Assembly (NCBI RefSeq): GCF_001742225.1
Contig: NZ_CP017077.1
Location: 372,001 to 436,000, forward strand
Reading direction: 5' to 3'
Length of the DNA stretch: 64,000 nt
Source: Novosphingobium resinovorum
Lineage (GTDB): Bacteria; Pseudomonadota; Alphaproteobacteria; Sphingomonadales; Sphingomonadaceae
How positions within the stretch are numbered: position 1 is the stretch's first letter; the number at the start of each line of letters is the position of its first letter. Shown one piece after another: positions 8,096-15,249 of the stretch. The notes beneath the pieces were generated by a model. The model was not told the DNA's origin. It did no database searches and saw only the letters and a list, made by a program, of their open reading frames with translations. Position numbers and translations under genes: made by a program.

Positions 8096-9465
8096 CCGCG
8101 CCCACGGCCCTTAATGTCTACGACGATGCGGCGGTGGCGCGGATCACCGCCTTCGTCGAGCGCGAAACCGGCGGCAAGGTCGTCGGGCTCGAGCGTCTGG
8201 TGCGGTGGCGGCCTTCGTGGTTCGTCGACGTGGAGAGCGCCGGTGCGGTGCGCCGCTTCCACTTGCGCGGCGATCGCGGCGGCGACGTCTCCATCTTTCC
8301 CGATCTCAAGCGCGAGGCGGACATCATCGCGCTGCTGCACGGGCAAGGGCTGCCGGTGCCGGAGGTCCACGCCTATCTGGCCGATCCGCCCTGCATCCTC
8401 ATGGAAGCGATCGCGGGCACGCGCGATTTTTCGGGATTGGACGCCGCCACGAAAAGTGCGATCGGCCGGGTCTACATGCGGGCGGTCGCCGGGATGCACC
8501 GTCTGCCGGTGGAGCCGTTCGTCGAAGCGGGCGTGCATTTGCCCGAAAGCGCCGAAGGCGTCGCGCTGGTCGGGCTGGATGCCTACATGGACCACTACGT
8601 GCGCACCAAGAGCCGGCCCGAGCCGCTGATCGAGTTCGTGATCGTTTGGATGCGGCGGAACGTCCCGCGCCATCGCGGCGGGCGCGCCGGGTTCATCCAG
8701 TTCGATTCCGGTCAGTACTTGGTCGATGATGGGGCGATGACCAAGCTCTACGACTTCGAATTCTCGATGATCGGCGATCCTTTGTTCGACATCGCCACGA
8801 TGGGCATGCGCAACAGCTACGAGCCGCTTGGCGCGCCTTTGCCCGAGCTTGTGCGCTATTACGAAGAGGCAACCGGCGAGCCGCTCGATCACGCGGCGGT
8901 CGTCTTCTACGTGCTGCAGTTCTCGGTGCTGGGCACGATGCAGTTCACCGGGACCGTGGGCGAGCCGGTTCCCGGCGATCCGCATTCGGTCTATCTGATG
9001 TTCGACCTGTCGCTGCGGCGGTCGATCCTGCTGGCGCTGTCGGCGCTGATGGCCGCGCCCTTGCCGGAACTGCCGCCGCTGGGGCGGGATGCCGGCGACA
9101 ACGGCCCCCTGCTGGCCAAGCTCGCCGACACGCTGGCCACGCTGCCGGTCGAAACCGAAGCGGCGCGGGCGCACAAGGTGCAGGTTGCCGAACTCGTCGA
9201 ATGGGTGCGCCGGGCGGACAGCCACGGCGCCGATGTGATCGCGCGCAACCTCGCCGACGTATCGGCATTCCTCAAGCGCCCGTTCGGCACCTGGGGGGAA
9301 GCCAGCGCCGCGCTGGAGGCTCACATCAAGGTCGCGGGCCCGGCCGAGGACGCGGCGATCTTCACCTTGCTCGCAGCCCTGGAGGGGCGCCGCCTGCAAG
9401 TGTTCGGGCCGACCGCGCTAGGCGTAGCGGCGATGCACGTCGTATTGCCGGATACGCGCGGTTAG
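8092..9465 (+). CDS. Aminoglycoside-phosphotransferase-fold kinase-like protein, atypical catalytic loop
   Basis: 457 residues. The N-terminal 300 residues resemble the APH/choline-kinase fold. The metal-binding DFE-type motif is visible as LYDFEFSMIGDPLFD (near residue 220). The catalytic loop, normally HGDxxxxN, reads IQFDSGQY, so the His and Asn are replaced while the Asp remains. The C-terminal 150 residues are helical and unassigned. It is translationally coupled to the epoxide-hydrolase-like gene and is the last gene of the receptor operon. It may phosphorylate a hydroxy-acid or alcohol, or may be a non-catalytic binder. Confidence 0.65.
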   Translation: MTAPTALNVYDDAAVARITAFVERETGGKVVGLERLVRWRPSWFVDVESAGAVRRFHLRGDRGGDVSIFPDLKREADIIALLHGQGLPVPEVHAYLADPPCILMEAIAGTRDFSGLDAATKSAIGRVYMRAVAGMHRLPVEPFVEAGVHLPESAEGVALVGLDAYMDHYVRTKSRPEPLIEFVIVWMRRNVPRHRGGRAGFIQFDSGQYLVDDGAMTKLYDFEFSMIGDPLFDIATMGMRNSYEPLGAPLPELVRYYEEATGEPLDHAAVVFYVLQFSVLGTMQFTGTVGEPVPGDPHSVYLMFDLSLRRSILLALSALMAAPLPELPPLGRDAGDNGPLLAKLADTLATLPVETEAARAHKVQVAELVEWVRRADSHGADVIARNLADVSAFLKRPFGTWGEASAALEAHIKVAGPAEDAAIFTLLAALEGRRLQVFGPTALGVAAMHVVLPDTRG

Positions 9466-9605
9466 GCCGGCTTAGAAGCGGCAACGTCGGTTCTGCAAAT
9501 TACCGTCGCGCGGGTCGTTCGGCGGCACGTTCGAGTGAAGGCACGCTCAAGTCCAGCCCCAGAGGCGGGTTCCCACCACACGGACCAGCGGCCAAAGAGG
9601 CGGGC

Positions 9606-9868
9606 ATGGCCCGTCCAGCCCCGACGCCGCGTAGGCTGATCGAATGGGACCTCGACCTCAGCGGAGTGAGGTTCGAGCGCTGTTCGATGCCCGGCGTGCG
9701 GGTCGAGCGCGCGTTGCTGATCGGTGCAATGTTCCACGGCTGCCGGGGGTCGCAGCGCCTCGTTCGCGGGGGATGACCTGACCGACACGGCGATCGACGG
9801 GGGATTTCAACAACGCCTCGTTCCGCAATGCGCGGTTCGAACGCTGCAAGCTGACCGGCGCCGATCTA
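9606..9868 (+). pseudogene. Pentapeptide-repeat protein, 5' part, frameshifted and cut by an IS
   Basis: The frame from 9606 reads pentapeptide-type repeats (DLSGVRFERC, SMPGVRVERALLIGAMFHGC). It then breaks at a run of five Gs near 9745 and continues in a second frame (SASFAGDDLTDTAIDG). After another five-G run near 9799 it goes on in a third frame (FNNASFRNARFERCKLTGADL) up to the IS border at 9868. Removing the IS with one copy of the TA repeat rejoins the third frame exactly to the 3' part at 13303. The gene was therefore already decaying, or has homopolymer errors, besides being interrupted. Confidence 0.75.
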
Positions 9869-9881
9869 GGGCGCGGACTCA

Positions 9882-10092
9882 TTACGCGTTGCACCACAGC
9901 CTCACGCAGATGAGCTTGATGGCCGCGAGATAGTTGGCAGCGTCCTTGTCGTATCGCGTGGCGATGCCCCGGAACTGCTTGATCCGATTAAAGAAGCGCT
10001 CGACGAGATTACGCTGGCGGTAGAGCCATGACGAGAAGTCGAAGCGCTGCTTACGGTTGGAGCGGTTGGGAATGTTGGCCCAGATGTTTCGG
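9882..10092 (-). pseudogene. IS5-family transposase, C-terminal part
   Basis: The frame reads NIWANIPNRSNRK, then the conserved C-terminal block SSWLYRQRNLVERFFNRIKQ with the catalytic glutamate of the DDE triad (the E of LVERFF), then IATRYDKDAANYLAAIKL. It ends at a TAA 13 bp inside the IS end. It is separated from the N-terminal part by the serine-recombinase element. Excision leaving a single GCCGCC would restore IREAARNIWANIP in frame. Confidence 0.85.
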
Positions 10093-10132
10093 GCCGCCGC
10101 TATCACATGTTCATTCTGCCCATGTCGGGCAG

Positions 10133-10591
10133 ATGGTAGAGTTTCACTACCGTTGGCATCCATATTACGGCGGCCGTTTTCGGTATGAAGGCCGCGAGGA
10201 TCGGGCCAGTGGTGCGATTGTCCGGGTAGAGATCAGGCCGGGCGAGATCATTCAGGTTTCGGAGTGGATGCTGGATAGGGCGTTTTGCGCTGGTATGGCG
10301 ATGGGCGAACCGCGGATTGCGGTGACTGGCCTCGTGGAGCTTCATAGACTGCTTACCGATCGCGGTTTCAGGCAGACTTCGTCGGATGGTCTCACCCCCA
10401 TCCAGGAGGCGCCCTGTGAAGGCATTACCACCACCCTCGACGTTACCGATGCTGGCCCGTCAGTTGAGCATGCCGCTCGATATGCCGCAGATTCGGGGCC
10501 TGACCGACGCGGAACGCAGCACGGTTGTCGCCAAGTTGGCGACCCTCCTGATGGCGGCGGCCGGCGTCGCGGCGAAGGAGCCGAGCGATGA
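10133..10591 (+). CDS. Small conserved gene of the recombinase element (unassigned)
   Basis: The frame from the ATG at 10133 reads MVEFHYRWHPYYGGRFRYEG, then GAIVRVEIRPGEIIQVSEWMLD and CAGMAMGEPRIAVTGLVELHRLL. This gives a compact, probably beta-rich domain of about 90 residues, reminiscent of small proteins (DUF5372-like) found beside large serine recombinases. The remaining 60 residues are low-complexity and overlap the next gene by about 175 bp, so the true C-terminus is uncertain. No ribosome binding site is seen before 10133. The same frame is open back to the element border, and in a circular form it would join to an ATG at 12669 (see findings). Confidence 0.5.
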   Translation: MVEFHYRWHPYYGGRFRYEGREDRASGAIVRVEIRPGEIIQVSEWMLDRAFCAGMAMGEPRIAVTGLVELHRLLTDRGFRQTSSDGLTPIQEAPCEGITTTLDVTDAGPSVEHAARYAADSGPDRRGTQHGCRQVGDPPDGGGRRRGEGAER

Positions 10592-10601
10592 CGGGCAATA
10601 A
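10416..10601 (+). CDS. Small 61-residue gene preceding the serine recombinase
   Basis: A GTG at 10416 is preceded at six bases by AGGAGG (10404-10409), a near-perfect ribosome binding site. The product is short and ends with a helix of the type GLTDAERSTVVAKLATLLMAAAG. The last 14 bp overlap the recombinase start at 10588, so translation is probably coupled. Comparable small genes commonly sit before recombinases of this type. Its function is unknown; an accessory or directionality role is a guess from position only. Confidence 0.65.
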   Translation: MKALPPPSTLPMLARQLSMPLDMPQIRGLTDAERSTVVAKLATLLMAAAGVAAKEPSDDGQ

Positions 10602-12654
10602 TCTCATTCCGGCCACGGTGCTTAATCGCAAAGCTGTCGTCTACGTTCGGCAGTCCACCTCGGGCCAGGTCCAGAACAACCTGGAGAGCCAGCGGCGTCA
10701 ATATGAACTTGTCGATGTTGCGCGCCGCTGGGGGTTCCGTGATGTCGAAGTGATCGACGATGACCTCGGCCGTACCGCCAGTGGCGCTGCCGACCGCCCT
10801 GGTTTCGAACGACTGGTGAGCGGCCTGTGCACAGGTATGGTCGGCGCGGTGCTGTGCCTGGATGCATCGCGCCTTTCCCGTAATGGTCGAGACTGGCATC
10901 ACCTCCTGGAACTGTGCGGCCTGGTGGAAGCGCGCGTGATCGATCTCGATGGCGTGTATGATCCTTGTCGACCGAATGATCGCTTGTTGTTGGGCATGAA
11001 GGGCAGCATCAGCGAGTTTGAGCTCGGCATTTTGCGAACGCGCATGCTCGACGCGGCGCGCGCTAAAGCACGACGGGGGGAACTGCGCCTCAGTGTTCCG
11101 ATCGGCTATATCTGGCACCGCGATTATGGTCTGGGGCTTGATCCTGACCTTCGGGTGCAGGAGGCTATCCGCCTTATCTTTTCGCGCTTCCGCGAGCTTG
11201 GTAGCGCCCGCCAGGTGCTGATTTCGCTCACCACGGACAATTTCCATTTCCCCCGTCCTTCTGACGGGCGCAAAAGAGTGTCCTTCGATTGGGTGCCGCT
11301 TCGCTATCGGAGCGTCATTTCGATCCTGAAGAACCCGTTCTACGCTGGGGCATACGCCTATGGCAAAAGTGAGAAGCGGACAGAGATTGTCGATGGCAGG
11401 GCTCGCAAAAGCTACGGCCACGGCAAGCCTTTTGGAACGTGGGAAGTGCTGCTCCGGGATCATCATGAAGGCTACATTGATTGGAGCGAGTTTGAGAGGA
11501 ACCAGAGCCTTATTGCCGTTAATACCTTTGCAAAGAAGGGCGGCATCAAATCTGGTCGTGGCGGCCAGGCTTTGCTTGCTGGTCTGCTCACCTGTGGCCG
11601 ATGTGGAAGGCGGTTGTCTGTTTCCTATAGAGGGCGGCCAAGCCATCCCTATTATCAATGCAAAAGTATCAACCAAATGCTGGCCAAACCCCGATGCATG
11701 ACTTTTGGCGCGTCTCGGATCGACCCTGCTATTGGCAAAGAAATATTGAGCGCCGTAACGCCAATGGCAATCGAGGCCGCAATGGAAGCTGACCGGGCGC
11801 ATCGGGATAATCTGGAAGAGCGACATCGCATGATGGAGCTGGACTTGCAGCAAGCGCGATACGAGGCGTCTCTTGCTGAGCGCCGCTATGCCGCTTGCGA
11901 CCCTGACAACCGCCTGATCGCTGCTCAACTTGAGAAGAGTTGGGAATCCGCGCTCAGGCGCGTGGAAACCTGTGAAGCTGCTTTGACGCAGGCAAGACAA
12001 ATCGACGCAGGCATCCCAATCCCCGATTTCGCCGGCATTGCCACTGACTTGGAGGCTGCTTGGAGCGCACCAAACGTCGATACGCGGTGTCGCCAGCAAC
12101 TCCTGCGCACTCTCGTGACTGATATCGTTGCCGATGTTGACGAAGAGCAACGTGAAGTCATTTTGACGATCCACTGGAAAGGTGGTCAACACTCTCAGCT
12201 GCGTATTCGCAAACCGAACCCTGGCGAACATGGCCAGAAAACGCCGGATGCTGCCCTCGCTGTAATGCGGTCCATGGCCACCCGATGGTCCGACGCCGAC
12301 ATTGCCGCTACTCTGAACCGGATGGGAATGCAGACCGGGCAAGGAAAAACGTGGACCGCACGCCGTGTCGGTGCACTGCGCACGGTCCATAAAATCCACG
12401 GATACCGATCTGCTGAGAAGAATGGGGAGTGGCTCACACTGACCGAAGCCGCGAAAAAGCTTGGGGTTACGGCCCATCGCGTCCGTCGACTGATCAAGGA
12501 GGGCGTGCTCCCTACCGAACAAGTTGTACCGGATGCGCCGCACCAAATCCGAGCCGCAGACCTGGAAAAGGACGAGGTGATCCAGTTTCCGCGTTACAGA
12601 GGCCCGTGTCGCATTAAAATGGAAAACCAAAAGTCCCTGTTTCCGGACGTTTGA
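10588..12654 (+). CDS. Large serine recombinase
   Basis: 688 residues. The N-terminal resolvase catalytic domain carries the active serine at residue 23 (YVRQSTSG) and the arginine motif DASRLSRNGRD. It is followed by the recombinase domain (ending with ILKNPFYAGAYAYG), a zinc ribbon (CGRCGRRLS with later cysteines, from about residue 336) and a coiled-coil region rich in E, R and A. An unusual C-terminal helix-turn-helix of excisionase or MerR type follows (LTLTEAAKKLGVTAHRVRRL, about 615-660). It catalyses site-specific integration and excision of the element. Fusion of the excisionase-like domain to the recombinase may let one protein control direction; that is inference. Confidence 0.92.
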   Translation: MTGNNLIPATVLNRKAVVYVRQSTSGQVQNNLESQRRQYELVDVARRWGFRDVEVIDDDLGRTASGAADRPGFERLVSGLCTGMVGAVLCLDASRLSRNGRDWHHLLELCGLVEARVIDLDGVYDPCRPNDRLLLGMKGSISEFELGILRTRMLDAARAKARRGELRLSVPIGYIWHRDYGLGLDPDLRVQEAIRLIFSRFRELGSARQVLISLTTDNFHFPRPSDGRKRVSFDWVPLRYRSVISILKNPFYAGAYAYGKSEKRTEIVDGRARKSYGHGKPFGTWEVLLRDHHEGYIDWSEFERNQSLIAVNTFAKKGGIKSGRGGQALLAGLLTCGRCGRRLSVSYRGRPSHPYYQCKSINQMLAKPRCMTFGASRIDPAIGKEILSAVTPMAIEAAMEADRAHRDNLEERHRMMELDLQQARYEASLAERRYAACDPDNRLIAAQLEKSWESALRRVETCEAALTQARQIDAGIPIPDFAGIATDLEAAWSAPNVDTRCRQQLLRTLVTDIVADVDEEQREVILTIHWKGGQHSQLRIRKPNPGEHGQKTPDAALAVMRSMATRWSDADIAATLNRMGMQTGQGKTWTARRVGALRTVHKIHGYRSAEKNGEWLTLTEAAKKLGVTAHRVRRLIKEGVLPTEQVVPDAPHQIRAADLEKDEVIQFPRYRGPCRIKMENQKSLFPDV

Positions 12655-12688
12655 AGAGGAGGTGCATAATGAACCAGTCGTTGCCGCC

Positions 12689-13226
12689 TCGCGAATGGTG
12701 GTGCTGTCATAGCCCTTGTCGCCGAGCAGGGTAGCGCCCTCGGGGATGGTCTCTATCAGCGCTTCAGCTTCGCACGCATCATGGACCTGCCCACCCGTCA
12801 GTCGCAGGCCGACAGGACGTCCATCAGCGTCGACAAAAGCGTGGAGTTTGGTCGTAAGGCCGCCCCGGGAACGTCCCATGCCATGATCGCTGCATTCCCC
12901 TTTTTGCCCGTCGCACCGTGCTGGTGGACGCGCATGCAAGTAGAATCGATCATCACCAACTCGCCGTTGAAACCGGCGGAAACCGCCGCCAACAATCGGT
13001 CCCACACTCCGGCCTTTCGTCAGCGGATGAACCGGTTGTAGCAGGTCGTCGATGGACCATAGCGCTCCGGGACCTCTGCCCACGGCGCACCAGAACGGAA
13101 ACGCCAGAGTATCCCGTTCAGCACCCGGCGGTCATCGACGCGTGGCACTCCACGCGGCTTGTTGGGCAGCAACGGCTCGATGATGAGCCATTCCTTGTCC
13201 GTCAGTTCATACCGCCGCCGCGTCAT
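12689..13226 (-). pseudogene. IS5-family transposase, N-terminal and middle part
   Basis: From the ATG at 13226 the frame reads MTRRRYELTDKEWLIIEPLL and the block VLNGILWRFRSGAPWAEVPERYGP. It then meets a TGA where relatives have Trp (FIR-stop-RKAGVWDRLL). The same frame continues with the first catalytic Asp (VMIDSTCMRVHQH) to a run AAAAAGGGG, where a -1 shift leads into DHGMGRSRGGLTTKLHAFVDADGRP and the second Asp (LLGDKGYDS). The A5G4 run resembles a programmed frameshift site, but the TGA looks like a true inactivating mutation. Confidence 0.8.
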
Positions 13227-13302
13227 AAGCCCTCCGTTTCCGAAGGCCGCCTGAATCACGCCAAGGCCGACAACTCAACCCGATTTATGAGTTTGCACCC
13301 TA

Positions 13303-13538
13303 ATCAATGCTGGCACGATGGGCCTCGATTTCGAGGAAGTGCTGTTCTCCTACGCCAAGCTGCCGGGCGTCTCGTTCCGTTAGGCAGTGCTCAAGCGTGT
13401 GGACTGGCCGAGGCGGACTTGCGCGGCGCGGATCTCTGCGGGATCGAGATGATGGACGCGCGGCTGTTTCGCGGCGCCCTGATCTCGCGCGATCAGGCGG
13501 CGGATCCGCTGGCGCAGATGAGGCTCAAGGTGCTGTGA
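13303..13538 (+). pseudogene. Pentapeptide-repeat protein, 3' part
   Basis: Directly after the TA duplication the frame reads INAGTMGLDFEEVLFSYAKLPGVSFR up to a TAG at 13381 (given here in pieces: INAGTMGLDF, EEVLFSYAKL, PGVSFR). A frameshift near 13380 leads to the original C-terminus LAEADLRGADLCGIEMMDAR and LFRGALISRDQ, ending at 13538. These are A(D/N)LxG-type repeats. It belongs with the fragment at 9606-9868. Confidence 0.75.
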
Positions 13539-13789
13539 GCGCGATCAATCCGCACGCGCGCAACTTGTCGCGGCTCTCGGTCTCGAGCACGATCGCGCTA
13601 CGCGAGCGGCGCTTGGGCGTCGTCTTGTTCGAGCGGCGGCGTGGCGGCATCGCGCTGACTCACGAGTGCGAAGTGCTGCGGCGCCGGGCCGAGGCGCTCT
13701 CCACCCTGCTGGCCGACGCCGCCAGCGAGGTCGAGCGTGCCCGCCACGACATCCTTGGCCTCTTGCGCCTGTTCGCAGGACTACGGAGA
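13535..13789 (+). pseudogene. LysR-family regulator remnant
   Basis: A short frame beginning at a GTG that overlaps the stop of the pentapeptide remnant encodes the later half of a LysR helix-turn-helix and linker helix: LSRLSVSSTIALRERRLGVV, LFERRRGGIALTHECEVLRR and RAEAL. The first helix and the whole effector domain are missing. It is too short to be functional and marks another decayed gene in this region. Confidence 0.6.
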
Positions 13790-13956
13790 TTATTCCCTAT
13801 TAACAATATGTTAAGTTCCGCAATAAGGTAAACAAAAAAACTATATACAGATAAATTAAATGCTATTAGTTTTTTGTCGAAATGAGGGATGCCGGAACGG
13901 CGGACCGACACGATAGAAGCCTGACATCACTGATTGGGCTGGAGAGAGGACCCCGA
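13790..13956 (+). promoter_or_regulatory. AT-rich promoter region before the first Tat-protein gene
   Basis: A sharp AT-rich stretch between remnants and the gene at 13957. It holds an inverted repeat TTAAC-N5-GTTAA (13800-13814) and, at 13859-13876, AATGCTATTAGTTTTTT. The latter resembles the motif in front of the paralogous module at about 23250 (AATGCTATAAAGTTTTTG on the minus strand). A GAGAGGA ribosome binding site precedes the ATG at 13957. Confidence 0.5.
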
Positions 13957-15180
13957 ATGCTGAGAGACACCGCTTTGTCGTTCGTTTCGCGCCGCTCGAT
14001 GTTGGTAGGCGGATCTACAATGTTGCTGGCTGGTACGGGGGCGGGTCGCTTGTTCGTGGATGATGCAATGGCGACCGTCGCCAAGCAGACACCGGCGCCG
14101 GGGAAAGTCGACCAGAGCGTGCTGTTCCAGATGGTGTCCCAACCCATCAAGCTTTCCGACGAAGGTGCGAACACCCGCGGCCGGGAGCAGATGGAGACGT
14201 TCAACGACAGCGGCTTCATGATCCGCGCACGCGCGGAGACCGGTGAAGACATTCAGCTTTGGACATTCCTGTACCAACAGCGTTCCAGCGAAGTCATCAT
14301 CAACGGCGATCTGTGCCAGACCTGCCTGATTGTCAGCGATTTTCCGGCCGACGAGCAGTCGACGATGCACGATACACCGTTCCTCAACAAGGGGCAGAGC
14401 GTCGAGGACTACTACAAGCCGGGCGACCTCAAGATCACCGAAACGCCCTCGAAGGTGACATGGTCCCTGGGCGGGCGCGAGATCATTGCCACCAAGGACC
14501 TCTGGGAAATCAAGGGGACGCACAACGGCGTTCGGACCGACCTGCGGGCCAGGCCGCTCGGGCCGGGCTTCTTCCACGTGGGCACCTTCGAGAAGCTGGG
14601 CAAGCAGGGCGCTGCCGGATACCAGGCGCACATGGCCATTGAGGGCGAGATCGAGGCGAAGGGCAAAGTCTACAAGATCACCGGGTACGCCGTCCACGAA
14701 CGTATCTACATCGCCTTCCCGACCATTCCCCCGCGCCTTGAAAAGAACCGGGGAGGCGGCTCCAACTGGCTGCACTGCTTCGGCCCGGAATTCAGCTTCT
14801 ACATCCTGAATGCGTCGGTCGGCGGCCATGCCACGGCGATGGTCCAGGCCGGGGGCAAGCAGTATCTCGCCGGGGGCGATGCCAACATCCGCACCACGCC
14901 CACGGAATACTGGATCGACCCGAAAAGCGCCCAACGCGTGCCGTGCAAATGGGACATCTGGATCAAGACGTCCGACGGGAGCGAGATGAAGGCGACCGCG
15001 GTGGCCAATGGCCGCAGCTATTACTACTGGCTCCGCCGCGGTGGCCTGCTGACCGTGCACCAGTTCAAGGGGGACAGCGAGGCGACGTTCACGATGGCGG
15101 ACGGCAAAGTGCTGCGTTCGAAGCAGTTCTTCCACAACGAATTCATGCGCACGTACTACGAGCAGGTCACCGGAGACTGA
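13957..15180 (+). CDS. Tat-exported protein of unknown function, copy 1
   Basis: 407 residues with a twin-arginine signal (SRRSMLVGGS at 11-20 followed by a hydrophobic stretch), so it is probably exported folded to the periplasm. The mature part is beta-rich, with conserved blocks such as LWTFLYQQR, GQSVEDYYKPGDLKI, GPGFFHVGTFE, GYAVHERIYIAFPT and the C-terminal SYYYWLRRGGLLTVHQF. The pattern is loosely reminiscent of the lipocalin-like CrtC/AttH hydratase group, but this is not certain. Copy 2 is at 23363. It is followed after 69 bp by a TonB receptor, implying joint work on the imported substrate. Confidence 0.75.
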   Translation: MLRDTALSFVSRRSMLVGGSTMLLAGTGAGRLFVDDAMATVAKQTPAPGKVDQSVLFQMVSQPIKLSDEGANTRGREQMETFNDSGFMIRARAETGEDIQLWTFLYQQRSSEVIINGDLCQTCLIVSDFPADEQSTMHDTPFLNKGQSVEDYYKPGDLKITETPSKVTWSLGGREIIATKDLWEIKGTHNGVRTDLRARPLGPGFFHVGTFEKLGKQGAAGYQAHMAIEGEIEAKGKVYKITGYAVHERIYIAFPTIPPRLEKNRGGGSNWLHCFGPEFSFYILNASVGGHATAMVQAGGKQYLAGGDANIRTTPTEYWIDPKSAQRVPCKWDIWIKTSDGSEMKATAVANGRSYYYWLRRGGLLTVHQFKGDSEATFTMADGKVLRSKQFFHNEFMRTYYEQVTGD

Positions 15181-15249
15181 CGCCCTGCGTCACCGTCGGC
15201 CGCTCAGCAAGGCTGCGGCGATAACATAGAAAAAATGGGGGAAGAGACG

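Larger units (their letters stand above)
10099..12688 (+). mobile_element. 2.59-kb serine-recombinase element inserted in the IS transposase
   Basis: The element is bounded by GCCGCC on both sides (10093-10098 on the left, 12683-12688 on the right), one of which is probably the crossover site. It carries three plus-strand genes: a small conserved gene, a 61-residue gene and a large serine recombinase. There is no other cargo. Base composition is visibly less GC-rich than the neighbouring catabolic genes, which supports transfer. The insertion sits between the IREA and ARNIW codons of the IS transposase. The exact crossover bases cannot be placed within the shared hexamer. Confidence 0.8.
9869..13300 (-). 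mobile_element. IS5-family (IS427-type) insertion sequence, split by a serine-recombinase element
   Basis: The ends are imperfect inverted repeats of the form GGGYGCRRACTCATWA (9869-9884 and, inverted, 13285-13300). Both sides carry the dinucleotide TA (9867-9868 and 13301-13302), the target duplication expected for this group. Without the nested element the IS is about 842 bp, the normal size. Its transposase reads on the minus strand. The flanks rejoin in frame as a pentapeptide-repeat gene, which confirms the borders. Confidence 0.9.

Noticed and set aside
7951..9399. A 482-codon minus-strand frame opposite the APH-fold gene
   Set aside because: Antisense shadow; the plus-strand protein has the kinase motif and an ATGA-coupled start.
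12669..12731. 20-codon frame starting at the right end of the recombinase element and running into the IS
   Set aside because: Beyond the border it only reads antisense transposase sequence, so it is not a gene in the integrated state; its meaning is discussed as a junction feature instead.
10342..13083. A 913-codon minus-strand frame across the recombinase region
   Set aside because: Only its first part (the transposase piece near 12690-12880) is real; the rest is antisense to the serine recombinase and has no recognisable domain.
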